Assembly (NCBI GenBank): GCA_024195585.1
Contig: SWBL01000033.1
Span: 62,001-126,000 of the forward strand
Length of the DNA: 64,000 bases
Direction: 5' to 3'
From: Aureobasidium sp. EXF-3400
Lineage: Eukaryota; Ascomycota; Dothideomycetes; Dothideales; Saccotheciaceae
A program made the translations under genes and the position numbers. Under the pieces are notes generated by a model, which saw only the letters and a program-made list of their open reading frames with translations, was not told where the DNA came from and did not search any database. Below, one piece after another: positions 23,024 through 33,768 of the stretch; within the stretch, counting starts at the first letter, position 1, and each line of letters starts with the position of its first letter.

Positions 23024-26000
23024 CTAATATCTGTCATAACCACCTCTACCCCTTCCACCACCTCCTCTTCCTCCTCGGCCGCGATACCCACCGCCATTGT
23101 TATCCCTGCCGCCGCCGTTGTAGCCGCCTCCTCCATAACCTCCTCCGTTGTTGTTGTTGTAGCCGCCTCCATTATTATTGTAGCCTTGACCATAACCACC
23201 TTGGTGTTGAGGAGGGGGAGCAGCCATACCAGGCATCCAGCCTGGAGGGGGAGGTGGGGGCAGACCACCGCCACCATTTCTGCCAAAGTGTGCTGCAGCT
23301 TGTGCGGCAAGTGCAGGTGGGAGGTTTTGGAAGCCGCCGGGAGGTGGAGGTGCACCGTAGCCGTTGCCTCCGTTTCCACGGCCATATCCATCATTGCGAG
23401 GACCATTGTTATAGCCTCCATTGCCTCCTCCTCTGCCACCTCTGTAGCCACCGTTGTTGCCTCCATAGCCATTGTTATTGTAGCCATTGCCGCCACCTCC
23501 AGCATTGTAGTCGATACGGCCGCGACCTCCTTGGTCGTATAACGGCGCGCCACCGAACTGTCTGCCAGACTTTTGCGACTTTTGTCTTGTTGCCTCAATA
23601 TCGCTGTAGTCGAGAACAGGGTTGGGAGGTATTAAGCCGGGCAACAGCATGCTCTTGTGAACGGTGTTGGTAGGGGGCATAACGTAGTGAACGGTGATAC
23701 TTTGATCGTCGTCAACATCGTGGAACGGTGTGGCTCCAGGAAGAGGGAAAGAAAGCGAAGACGAGGGAAGGTACTCCTCATTCTTCTCAACCTTACCAGC
23801 CAGACCGTCAGAGACTTGAGGGTTCAAGCTGAAGTCTGCAGCATTGGCCTTCTTGGAGTAGAAGTTTGTAGCCACATCTTCGTAGAGAGGGTGCTTCGTG
23901 CTGAAGATCAACGCATCATGTCCGAAGGCGTTGCGCGACTTCTCGTCTTCAGTGAGCAGAGGGTATTTTGTGGCCATGGCATCGAGCAAGCGCTTCGCAT
24001 CGATGAAGGGCAACAGGGCAATACCCTGCCAAGCAAACTTCTTGCCGTTAAGATCTACCACAAAGTCTTCGGGGTAGAAGTCTATGATGTCAGAGTCTTC
24101 GTCAGTCATGAGAGGGTGGAATACGGCAGGCAGAACGTGGTTACTGCGGGCCGGCATAACACCCATGAGTTGTTCGTACGGTCTGAAAGGCTTGCCCTTC
24201 TTGAAGTCGAGATTCATTTTCTCGAGATCAACAAAGTCGGCAGCAAAAGGAGCGTAGTGGTGAGGGTAGTACCAGGTCCAACTGGCGCATCCTTGGAAGT
24301 AGTAGAGCAGGACCCAAGCCAGACCCTCAACGTAGTCACGGCCGACCTGGTGACGGAAGTCGATATCACCAGCTGGGACGTTGAACTTCTGTTCGTAGTA
24401 GCGATCGGCATATCCAGGCTCCCAGAGCATGACAGTATCCTCAGCGGGAGCATCGGGATCCTTCGCAGGACCATTTTGGGCCGGATCAGGAGATTTGCGG
24501 CCTGGAGTGCCAGCATCATTGTCTTCGTCTTCGTTCTTGCGCTTTCCGAGAACAGAGGCAGGCGATGTCTCTGTTGAAGCACCGACACCGCTCATTAGTT
24601 GGTCCACAGCGTCCTTCTGAGATTCGACAGGAGTTCCATTCTTCTGAGCCAACAGCTTCTCTTTCAAGACAGCTGCGGCGCTCTTGTTGGCGACATTGGC
24701 CTTGTTAACGACCATATCATGGGTCATGTAACGAGGATCCGAACCAGTCTGAGCGGAACCAGGGGCGAAGGTAGGCAAAGCATTAATATCGGGAATCATT
24801 TCACCACGCTTGCGGCTGCCCATGTAATTGGCGGCAGGAGTAGAAGGAGCAGCATCTCCCTGGTCTGGACCACCAGATCTACGAGCACGCTTGTTTGCCT
24901 GTTGAGCTCTACGTTTGGCGGCAGCATCCTTGCGCTCTTCAACCTCCTTTCTGCGCTTGAAAATGGCGTCTTCTTGCTTGGCGAGACCTTCAAGGATGAG
25001 CTGTGCGCGTGCGAGATCAACGTGACCGTCCTTGGTCACATAGCCTCCCATTGTAGGAATGTTGTCTTTCCAGATGGCGATTAGAGTGTCGATACCCTGC
25101 TCGCGAATATCCAGAGAAGGCAGATGAGGCAAGAAATCGTTACCGACGAAGAAACACATGAAGACCCAGTCGTCCAGAGCGCGTTCGAGGTCGAATTTGA
25201 AGGGCTGGTTGGGAACACTCATCTCGACAGCCAAGTACTCACGAAGAACAGCAACATGCAGCCAGATGAAAGGCTTCAATGGAGCACCGCCCTTCTTCTC
25301 GCCAAACTCGCCCTCCTTCTTTGCGGGAACACCCTTGCACTCAGCTGCCATGTGTCCGGGCTGGTTGCAAATGCGACAGCATCCAGGCTTTGTGTCGTTG
25401 GCGAAGACGTCTTCACGCAGAATGCGGAAATGCGGTTCGTGAGTAGCCAGACCCAGCATGATCAAATCAGCATCTAGACCGTACATGACGTGGCGAGTGT
25501 TGGGGTCGTGTTGAGGCGAGTTTCTCTGGGAACGCACGAACTGCATGATCTTGTGCTCTCCTTCTCCAGGAACCGTCGCATCCGAGATGATGACCTTCAG
25601 CTTCTCCCATGCGGGATCGGTGTTGAGCTTGTAGGCGCACCAGTAGCGCAAACTGGCGGCTAGAATGTCCATGAAGGGAGTTCCAGGAGTAATGGCGTTA
25701 CTGTCCCAAGTCTTCTTTGGCTTGCCGTCTCCACCCTCTGGCTCCTTGCCTTGAGAGCGAAGCATCTTGAAGAATTCCTCCTTTTCCTTGTCCTTCTCAG
25801 CAGCCTCTTGAGCGGCGCGGAAACGTCTTGATCGTTGTTGGTTCATCTTTGCCCTGGGGGCGACACCATCGACGGCGATCATGAGAAGCTTGCGAGGTCT
25901 GACCATGTTGACGACACGCTCGGTGTACTCGAAGACGGCCAACATCATGTCCTCCTCAGTCTCGGGAGCAGGGCGATCCTCGGGATGAGAACAGGGATGG

Positions 26001-26176
26001 ACGATACCGTTCATATCGAGGTACAGGTTGTCGAACTCTTCGCCATTAGGATTCGGCTTACGGGCGTCGATGGGGATCTTTTCACCATCGACATCTATAG
26101 GATGGTCCTCGATGACAGGCGAGATGATTTTGGGATACTTTTGCGATAACCATCTGAACAAGGCGGGGACACCCAT
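23024..26176 (-). CDS. RAT1: RAT1/Xrn2 nuclear 5'-3' exoribonuclease
   Basis: A single exon of 1050 residues starting MGVPALFRWLSQKYPKI, the invariant XRN N-terminus. Catalytic acidic motifs are visible: DMNGIVHPC, VDGVAPRAKMNQQRSRRF, SDATVPGEGEHKI and GLDADLIML. A CCHC zinc knuckle (CRICNQPGHMAAEC, about residues 264-279) is the insertion typical of filamentous-fungal and animal nuclear XRN2. A bipartite basic segment (AKRRAQQANKRARR) lies near 430. The C-terminal 170 residues are Gly/Asn/Tyr/Arg-rich with RGG motifs, likely RNA-binding or phase-separating. The enzyme degrades 5'-monophosphate RNA in rRNA and snoRNA maturation and in torpedo termination of RNA polymerase II. It is divergent from USO1. 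Confidence 0.96.
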   Translation of the reverse strand: MGVPALFRWLSQKYPKIISPVIEDHPIDVDGEKIPIDARKPNPNGEEFDNLYLDMNGIVHPCSHPEDRPAPETEEDMMLAVFEYTERVVNMVRPRKLLMIAVDGVAPRAKMNQQRSRRFRAAQEAAEKDKEKEEFFKMLRSQGKEPEGGDGKPKKTWDSNAITPGTPFMDILAASLRYWCAYKLNTDPAWEKLKVIISDATVPGEGEHKIMQFVRSQRNSPQHDPNTRHVMYGLDADLIMLGLATHEPHFRILREDVFANDTKPGCCRICNQPGHMAAECKGVPAKKEGEFGEKKGGAPLKPFIWLHVAVLREYLAVEMSVPNQPFKFDLERALDDWVFMCFFVGNDFLPHLPSLDIREQGIDTLIAIWKDNIPTMGGYVTKDGHVDLARAQLILEGLAKQEDAIFKRRKEVEERKDAAAKRRAQQANKRARRSGGPDQGDAAPSTPAANYMGSRKRGEMIPDINALPTFAPGSAQTGSDPRYMTHDMVVNKANVANKSAAAVLKEKLLAQKNGTPVESQKDAVDQLMSGVGASTETSPASVLGKRKNEDEDNDAGTPGRKSPDPAQNGPAKDPDAPAEDTVMLWEPGYADRYYEQKFNVPAGDIDFRHQVGRDYVEGLAWVLLYYFQGCASWTWYYPHHYAPFAADFVDLEKMNLDFKKGKPFRPYEQLMGVMPARSNHVLPAVFHPLMTDEDSDIIDFYPEDFVVDLNGKKFAWQGIALLPFIDAKRLLDAMATKYPLLTEDEKSRNAFGHDALIFSTKHPLYEDVATNFYSKKANAADFSLNPQVSDGLAGKVEKNEEYLPSSSLSFPLPGATPFHDVDDDQSITVHYVMPPTNTVHKSMLLPGLIPPNPVLDYSDIEATRQKSQKSGRQFGGAPLYDQGGRGRIDYNAGGGGNGYNNNGYGGNNGGYRGGRGGGNGGYNNGPRNDGYGRGNGGNGYGAPPPPGGFQNLPPALAAQAAAHFGRNGGGGLPPPPPPGWMPGMAAPPPQHQGGYGQGYNNNGGGYNNNNGGGYGGGGYNGGGRDNNGGGYRGRGGRGGGGRGRGGYDRY

Positions 26177-26629
26177 GTTGGCGTCCTGGTCAAGGGTATT
26201 TCTGAGTTGGTATTGACGATCTCTGGTCGGTGTTCATGCGCGGTACCAGAATTGACGATCTGAGCGGAGATATTGTTCCAGAACTGGCGATGAAACAGGT
26301 CAAGTTGACAAAGGCGACCGCGATGAAGAGAAAAATAAAACCGACAGAAGTTTGGGAAGGCGCGAAAATGGAGAAAGTCTGCTGGAAGAAGCAGAGACTT
26401 GAGCTTGTAGACTCGCGCCGGGGACCATCGCCTTCGGATTTATCGAATCGTGACTCCGTGCTTGCCTCTTTGGCTGACTCGGTACATCATGTTGCGTATC
26501 GATACACGAGTCATGCGTGAGATGGAATAGGAGCTGTCCTTTGGGAAACATAATAGTTGTTTTTAGTGACTTGCACTCTCGACTTCGTGACTTCCACACT
26601 TGGATAGATGGCGTGAAGGAAACTCGACC
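26177..26629. other. divergent promoter region RAT1/USO1
   Basis: A 453-bp gap between divergent start codons; probably shared regulatory DNA. No specific site is recognised. Confidence 0.45.
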
Positions 26630-29600
26630 ATGCTGAAAGCGCCAATCAAACAAACGGCCGGGGACACGATTGCGACTCTGTCCTCGCGCCTCTCATCGGC
26701 CACTCTCCTCGAAGACAGACGCGCTGCCATCCTCGGTCTCCGCTCCTTTGCTAAGAAATATCCCGCTTCGGTCGCCAGTGGTTCTCTTCGCGACTTGATT
26801 GCTGTTCTCCGTACCGATGGTCTTGGTCTGACCAAAGATGGAGAGGGAGATATCGACACCGTACGTCTGGTGCTCGAGACACTTCTTATGCTATTCGAGC
26901 CCGACCGTGAGAGTCCAGAGGCCAGCGAAGACATAGCCCTGTGGCTGGCCGACGAGTTCAGTCAGGTATGCCATGATCCACACAACATATTGCTTGCGCG
27001 AGACTGAGCTAAGTCCTAGCGTCAAGACAACATCACCATTCTGCTAGACTTGCTCGATCAGCCAGACTACTACGCCCGTATCTACTCGATCCAACTCCTT
27101 ACTGCCATCTCGACCGCCAGGCCCGAAAGAACTCAGGAGTGTATCCTTCAAGCACCACTCGGAACAGCCAGACTGGTCGGTGTCCTGGATGACGGAAGAG
27201 ACGCCGTGCGAAATGCTGCCCTCCTGCTCCTGGTTGATTTGACCAACGTGTCGCAAACAGAGTTGCAGAAGCTCATTGCTTTCGAAGACGCTTTCCAACG
27301 CACCTTCAACCTCATTCAGTCCGAGGGTGGTCTTTCCGAAGGAGGCATAGTGGCCCAGGATTGTCTCTCGTTGCTTGCCAACCTCATCCGGCACAGTCAC
27401 TCCAACCAGGCTCTGTTCCGTGAATCTGGCTGTATCCCACGTTTGATTGAACTGGTTAAGCAGGCTTCAACTCCGCCTGAGGAAGAGAACGAATTCAGCC
27501 GTAGCGATCGCGAGAAGAATGCTTGGGGCCTGCTCGCTGTCTTGCGTCTCTTCCTCGAGCGAGGTGAGTTGGGCACTAAACAGAATCAAGACGTTTTCTG
27601 GCGAAGCGGCGTCCTGCACCTCGTCTTGACTCTGGCTTTTGATGAAAGAGCAGCTCCACACATTCGTATGAATGCTCTGAAGACTTGCGCCGATGCCATC
27701 ATCTTCAATGCTCCTCTGCAAGAGGCTTTTGCTTCGTTCCAGGTCCCTGTAACTTCAGAAGCTCCTGCTCCTGTCAATGGTGTCGCAACTAAACCCCAAC
27801 CTAAGATCATGTATGTCATCGAGGCTTTGCTCAACCTTGTACTCTCCGCTTCGCCCTCGCGCACTCTGGATCTACGGTCTGCCGGTTGTTTTCTTATCAA
27901 GGCTTACTTCCATGGTCACGATCGCATCAAGCTTCATTTCCTCCAGAGAGCTATCGCTGGATATACAGAAGGCGAGGAAGAGGACATCAACATTCTCAGC
28001 ACTCTCCTGAACGGTCCTCAGCTCGGTCCTGCCACTCCTGACCCACCTCGCTTTGCTTTTGCTAGCGACATCACATGCCAGCTCCTGTTCAATTTGCAGG
28101 ATGCCAAGTCTATGCTTATGAGTGTGTCGGAAGGCGATGCTGACAAGGGCGAAGATGTCATTACAGCTATTCAAACTTTGTCTGGCCACCTCCTTTCATC
28201 TTTGCAGAACGATCTTGACCCTCAGCTTTCCATTTCATACCTGAATCTACTCATCATATTCCTCTTCGACGAACCTGCTGCTGTCAACGACTGTCTGGCA
28301 GAAGGCTCTTCTCTCATGGGAGTTTTGATCGACAACGCTCTTCTCACTGCCAATTCGCAAGTCGCTGCAGATCCCATCAAATCCTTGTTGCCTGGTCTCT
28401 CTGCCATCTTACTTGGAACAATCTACGAATTCAGTACCAAAGACAGCCCCATTCCTCGACGAACACTTCACCCTCTCTTGACTTCTAAACTTGGCCGCCA
28501 AAAGTACTTCGATGCTCTGATGCAATTCCGTCAGAATCCTTTCATCCGCGATTCTGATTTCCTGGCACCCGAGATCGAGGGTGCTGCTATCTTGTTTGAC
28601 AACGAGTTCGTTGACTGGTTCAAGGACGAATACGGCAGGCTCAAGCGCGTGATTGATCGTGAACCCGGAATTGAGGTTGTTCGTCCTTCGGATGTTGGTG
28701 TGGATCGCGACGTCCTAGACGATCTACGGGAACAGATCAAAGCTCGAGACGAGAAGTTGCAGCAAAAAGAGCAGGACGATCTGGCTACTAAGCAACAGTC
28801 AGATCAAGCCGAAGCAGAGTACCGTCATCAACTACAAAGCTTGCAATCTTCACAGCGTTCCATGGAAGCTGAAGTCGAGCGCATCAAGCGTATCAACGAA
28901 GCCTTGCAGCGCGATCACGATGTTGAGCTCCAAAGAGTATCTGGAGAACTGCGCAGTCAACTCGCGCAGTTCCAACTCGAGAGCCGCAATAATCTACAAA
29001 CACTCCGCGATCAGCACAAACAGGAACTGGAACGTCTGAAGGGTCAACATGGCGCAACTGTGGCGAGCGAGCGTTCTCTATGGGAGGACAAGGCACGCAA
29101 GGCGTCGGAACAAGCCACCCGCGATCAAAGAGCCATTGTCGACAAGGTCGCAGAAGAGCACCGCAAGGCCACTGAGCAAATCGCAGAAGAGCAGCGTATG
29201 CGCGCCGATCAAGTCGCTTCTGAGCATCGCAAAGCTCTCGAAGATCTCAACGTCACCGTCCAACAGAAGGATAAGACTATCAAGGAGCACGAAAACGCCA
29301 TCTCAGACCATGCGCGGAGCGAAAAGATTCTCAAGCAAGAACACTCCGCTACAACAGCTACGCTCGAGAAACTTCGCTCCGAGTTTGACTCGAGCAAATC
29401 TGACAAGGCCAAGCTTGAGAAGGAACTGGAAACCACAAAGAACTTGCAGAAAGATCTCCAACAAGTCAACACGAAGGCTATGGCTCGTGTCAAGACACTC
29501 GAAGAAGAGGCCAAAACACGGGAAAGCAAGATCCAGTCTCTCACCTCGGACATATCTTCATTGCAATCAGAAATCGACAACAAGCAACAGAAGATCTCCG

Positions 29601-30118
29601 AGCTGGAGCAAGAAGTTTCCGGTCTCAAGCTCGAGCTCGAAGGCGAAAGGAAGGGATACAATGATCTTGAGACTGAACTCAACGATCTCAAGACGTCACA
29701 CAAGAAACTCGAGACCTCGAACAAAGAGTTCGAAACCCAAGTCTCTGAACTCAAGTCGAAGCCCTCAGCTCCTGATAATTCAGACAAGCTCAAGGCAGTG
29801 GAGAAAGAATTGGCAGACACGAAGAAGAAACTCGACACAGCTACCTCAAACTCCAAGAACAAGAAAGCTTCTGATGACACAACCGCGAAACTTGAAAAGC
29901 AGTTGGAAGCACAGAAGAAGGAAGTCGAGAAGGAGAAGGAAGAAGCCAGCAAGGCGAGAACAGAACTCGAGGACATGTTGATGGTGCTTGCGGATCTTGA
30001 AGACAAGGCCAAGGGATATAGAGAGAAGTTGAGGAAGCATGGAGAAGAGGTCAGCGACGATGAAGACGAGGATGACGACGACGAGGATGATGACGACGAA
30101 GAAGAGGAAGAGGAGTAG
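26630..30118 (+). CDS. USO1: USO1/p115 vesicle-tethering protein
   Basis: Two exons, 26630-26965 and 27020-30118 (54-nt intron), 1144 residues. ATG 26630 is the first in frame. Residues 1 to about 680 form the Uso1 armadillo head (LLDLLDQPDYYARIYSIQLL, DGRDAVRNAALLLLVDLT, LLSLLANLIRHSHSNQ). From about 682 the chain is a long coiled coil rich in Gln, Lys and Glu, and it ends in an acidic tail from about 1123 (Asp/Glu only). Yeast Uso1 and mammalian p115 tether COPII vesicles to the cis-Golgi together with the Ypt1/Rab1 GTPase. It is shorter than yeast Uso1 (1790) but similar to other filamentous-fungal and animal forms. Confidence 0.94.
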
Positions 30119-30924
30119 GGAACGTCAAAATGGCATCGTTGTTGCATCTGTCTTTTTGTGAATTTTCTGTTCCCAAACCTTGACTGTGATCTTGCGACAA
30201 TGGCTCAGTTGCCGTTCTTTCCATCGGTCATGTACAAGCATTCAGTTCCATCCATCACCGACATATAGCCAACCGAGAGGTTTTCCTTATGTCGCTGTCA
30301 CTGGCAAACCTTGGGCAAGTGTAAAGCCTTCTGTGCATGACTGCATAATTTCCTGCAGCGGCTTCGAGGGGAGATGTGGGTGAGGGCTTGGCATGACGTG
30401 AGGCCGCGGCTGCCTCGTTGCAAACGGTGGAAGGCCACCTTCCAGACCTTTGACCATTGACATTTTACCCAATGCCATCATCTCACATGCCGTGTTGCCT
30501 TCACCAGAGATCATTGGTCTGCTTTCTGTTTCCATCATCGTTGTCATTGATTTGGCGTTGACGGGAGTCCACAGCGTATCAACCACAACCTCTCTCCACA
30601 GCATCTACTTCTTGCAACCAAATAATGCCCTTAAGACTGCCTCCTTCTGTGATGGCACCACAAAAACGCCGTACCACAATGACAGATCGGCCGAGGACAA
30701 GACTCGGCCCATGATGGCAGCAACTTTCTTTGTTTGATTTTTGTCCACCAACAAACCATAGCAGATTCGTCAGAATGCGTTTCTTTGTGCCGTCTGCTCT
30801 CCGCATCCGGTCGAATCGACTCTGATGCTAGAACGGCACACTCTTCTACTGTCTTCATTCTTGGGCCTTGATCATTCGTGGCATATCTCGAAACTCTCCT
30901 GAATAACCAAACACCGACTTCAAC
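30119..30924. other. intergenic, no gene seen
   Basis: About 0.8 kb between USO1 and the HExxH gene, both on the plus strand. Short open frames only; nothing recognised. Confidence 0.45.
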
Positions 30925-32510
30925 ATGGGCGATGCAGATATTAATATGGGTGGTGTCGAACCACTCAGACCACTGCTTCCATATAACGTTCTATACCCGC
31001 CAGAACTGCCGGATAAGATCAAGTACCGAAATCAGGGTCAGATCCACGAGAGAGATCCGGATTGGTCAAGGGACGCGAGACATTTCAGCGCCAGAGATGA
31101 CGGCCTCTTCGGAGAAGGCTTCGAGGTCCGACCCTGGAACTACGGAGATTTAAGCTTAAAGGGCAAATTTCACTCAGAGGATTGGGATGTACAGTATAGG
31201 CTTGGACCGCCGAGTGAATTGCCCTGGAGCGATGTGATTACGAAGTGGGGATTGCAAGTCCTGAATAAAGCTGGCTTTTTAAATCTTGATTTGGGATTTC
31301 CGGAATCGATGATGGGCATTCAAGGTCCATATCTTCCCAAAAGGCCTACAGCTTGGAAAGATGAGGCTGTTCATCCGGTGTTCAGACAGGACATGTTCTT
31401 CACCACCAATAAATCCGCAATATCTGACGTCGAGTACAGCCTTCTCAAGCCAGCAATCTTGCTGGCGAGTGCTATGCTCGACGATCCTACTACAATGTGT
31501 ATTTTCCATGCTTTGGCAACACCTTCGTGTCAAGTTTTTGTCGAAGACAAAGTGCTACAAGGGTGCAAGAGGCTTCAAGTTCCTGACACTCTGACCGAGG
31601 CCGAGCAAGCGTCCGTTTTCCAGAAACTTTGCGATATGCGAAAATGGACTCACTTCTACTGGGAAGATCTCGAAACTTTGGATAAAGCAGGGGCACTGGC
31701 TTGGACATGTCCTATTCCCAATACCACCGCTTCACACGTGTAAGTAATCCTGCTGGGCACTCCCAGACCTTGCATCCCTAGAAACATACACTGACAAGAT
31801 ACAGGTGGACAAGGCAAAGTAAAATCGGCTTGTCACGTCTGTACGCCGAAGCCTTGTTCTTGTGGCGAACAAGAGGCTCGAGAAAACACTACCCTGATTT
31901 CATCAAAAACATAATCAACACTGCTCGCGTGCCTCCGAGCCATATACCCGAAGGCTTCGAAGAGCACCTCGACTCAGCACCCATCCGCACTTGTTTTATC
32001 TTGGCCCTGATCCTCATCCACGAACTATCTCATGCCTTCGCGATGGCGTACTTTGCGCTACCACCAGTCAATGTCCCCACCGAGCCCTGGGTGGGTGATT
32101 CCCGCGACAACGAGTTCGGACATGCTGTCGTACGACATATCTTGGGTGGGATTCCTTATGCCTGCTCTTTCTCGCCTCCCGCGGGGGTGCCTTCCGGCAG
32201 AAAATGGCGGGTGTACGCCTACGCACCATTCGGCATCTTCATCAACGAAAAGTATTCGCCATGGGCAAACCCCGGGGAAAGGAAGCAGCATTTGACCAAA
32301 GGTGTAACAGAGGATTTCACATCGCCGATTGTGAGTTTCCCGCTGCCGCAGAGGCAGCTGCACGATTATTTCTCGGCAGACTTTTGGTCGCAAGAGGTGT
32401 CTAGAAATGGGCTTGGCGCGCTCAAGGTTGCTAAGATACCAGAATGGGCGGCTTATAGGATGCCTGGGCCTAACCGTGTGAAGCCTGGGGAAGGTAATAC
32501 GTTGAGATGA
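30925..32510 (+). CDS. uncharacterised protein with a zincin-like HExxH motif
   Basis: Two exons, 30925-31739 and 31805-32510 (65-nt GT-AG intron), 506 residues. I do not recognise a named family. The N-terminal half is hydrophilic and Trp/Pro-rich with no signal peptide, so it is probably cytosolic or nuclear. In the second half a hydrophobic helix leads into HELSH at residues 344-348 (FILALILIHELSHAF), the pattern of a metallopeptidase zinc site, followed by EPWVGDSRDNEFGHAV with E365 and E375 as possible third ligands and an LGG turn. The order helix-HExxH-EPW-D-R-x-EFG resembles a motif I recall from other unannotated fungal proteins, but zinc binding and proteolysis are inference. Splicing joins CAC-GT to G-TGG and keeps the frame. 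Confidence 0.75.
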
Positions 32511-33094
32511 ACATGTTGGCGTGTGCTTGTCTAGGGTATAGACGCGTTTGAGTTATATCTTGCCGTTGTGCGAGTAGCCGTGGCCTCCGACTGAATCTCA
32601 TACTTCGATATGAGCTTGCTCGTTCATGAGCAACGAGTATTTCACTCGAAAACCACGGCTAACTATCGAGATTGACAACGGCATTCGTCTACCTACCACT
32701 AACAAATATAACAACATTTTTACGAGACCCAAGAGGAGGAATCAAGACAAGCGTGTTTTCCGGATGTTGTATCATCTGTCAACCTATATAACTATCTTTC
32801 AATCTCTTCATTATGCCTCCTCTCTGACTGATAAAGTGTGCTAAGCCAACTTCTTATGCAACCATAGCCCCTTTGCACAAAATCGCCAAGCCGTCCCAAG
32901 CCATCACATGTCACTCTAGACCACTACATAAATTCCTGCATAAATCCCCTCATAAATCCAGCCCACACAAAAATGTAGGCTTCACACACCCTCCAGATCC
33001 CACGTCTCAAAATCCAAAAAAAACATTTTTCTCCGTCCATTCTATCATCTTCTCCCTCTACTAGCAAAAGAGAGCTACGCGGCAAAACAGATAG
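32511..33094. other. intergenic, AT-rich
   Basis: About 0.58 kb between the HExxH gene and the tRNA gene; AT-rich, with CA/AT-rich simple sequence near 32870-33020. No gene recognised. Confidence 0.4.
33084..33087 (-). terminator. Pol III terminator of tRNA-Leu
   Basis: An AAAA run on the plus strand reads as TTTT on the minus strand, 7 nt after the tRNA 3' end, as expected for RNA polymerase III termination. Confidence 0.55.
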
Positions 33095-33102
33095 TGACGA
33101 GA

Positions 33103-33134
<32 letters not shown>

Positions 33135-33186
33135 CGTATTGGAATTAACCTTAAGCTGGCGCCTTAGACCGCTCGGCCATCTCGCC
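33095..33186 (-). tRNA. tRNA-Leu(AAG) with a 12-nt intron
   Basis: On the minus strand a 92-nt cloverleaf forms. The acceptor stem GGCGAGA pairs with TCTCGTC. The anticodon stem CCAGC/GCTGG encloses a loop with anticodon AAG, interrupted after position 37 by a 12-nt intron (about TTAATTCCAATA). A long class II variable arm (TCCGAAAGGGC) identifies leucine or serine, and the anticodon gives leucine. The T arm is GTGGG-TTCAAAT-CCCAC. The discriminator base is A, as in fungal tRNA-Leu. CCA is not encoded. Confidence 0.93.
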
Positions 33187-33768
33187 TTGTTATGGTCAAC
33201 CGCGCATCAGCAACATATATAATCCTTCAATAACAAAGGAGCTACGACGGAAGCCCGATCAGGTTCCGGAATGATATAATTAAATAGCTAGGGACGACAG
33301 ATACCGTTGGACAAGAGTTGAGGTGGAAGATCGGTCAAATGAGCTGTGAAGAGTATTTCTTGGTGCGGGAAGAAAGCTCTGCTTGAGTGCTTGTAACATG
33401 CTAAGGGTTGACTGCGACTGTGAGGTGATCTTCTGAATGATGTTGGAAAATTGTACCATATCGTGTCAACGACAGTATATAAGCCTAGCAACCAGCTTGA
33501 ACTTCATGACAGGGTCGAGGAGTATACTGAGTATCATCTCGAGTACTTTCATGCTAGATATGACCTTTCCCAGAGGTATAAAGAGTATGTGAATGTGTGA
33601 CCAGGGTGCTATGCTCAACCAAAAAAAAGAAGAAAAAAGGGAAAGAAAATAGAAAGAGAAGAGAGTAACGAGGCATGACTGACGAGGCTAGAATTGAAAT
33701 GAAGAAAGAGATGAGAAATGGGGTATCAAGAAACAATAAAAAACAATAAAACTCTACATCTCATCATT
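33187..33768. other. intergenic with purine-rich tract
   Basis: About 0.58 kb between the tRNA and the SFI1 stop codon. A nearly pure purine tract (A and G only, with a single T) covers about 33621-33665. No gene recognised. Confidence 0.45.

Noticed and set aside
23657..24577. 306-codon plus-strand frame inside RAT1
   Set aside because: Antisense shadow of the exonuclease; no domain signature.
29209..30147. 312-codon Ser-rich minus-strand frame over the USO1 coiled coil
   Set aside because: The Ser and Phe runs are the reverse complement of the Glu/Asp/Lys codons of the coiled coil and acidic tail.
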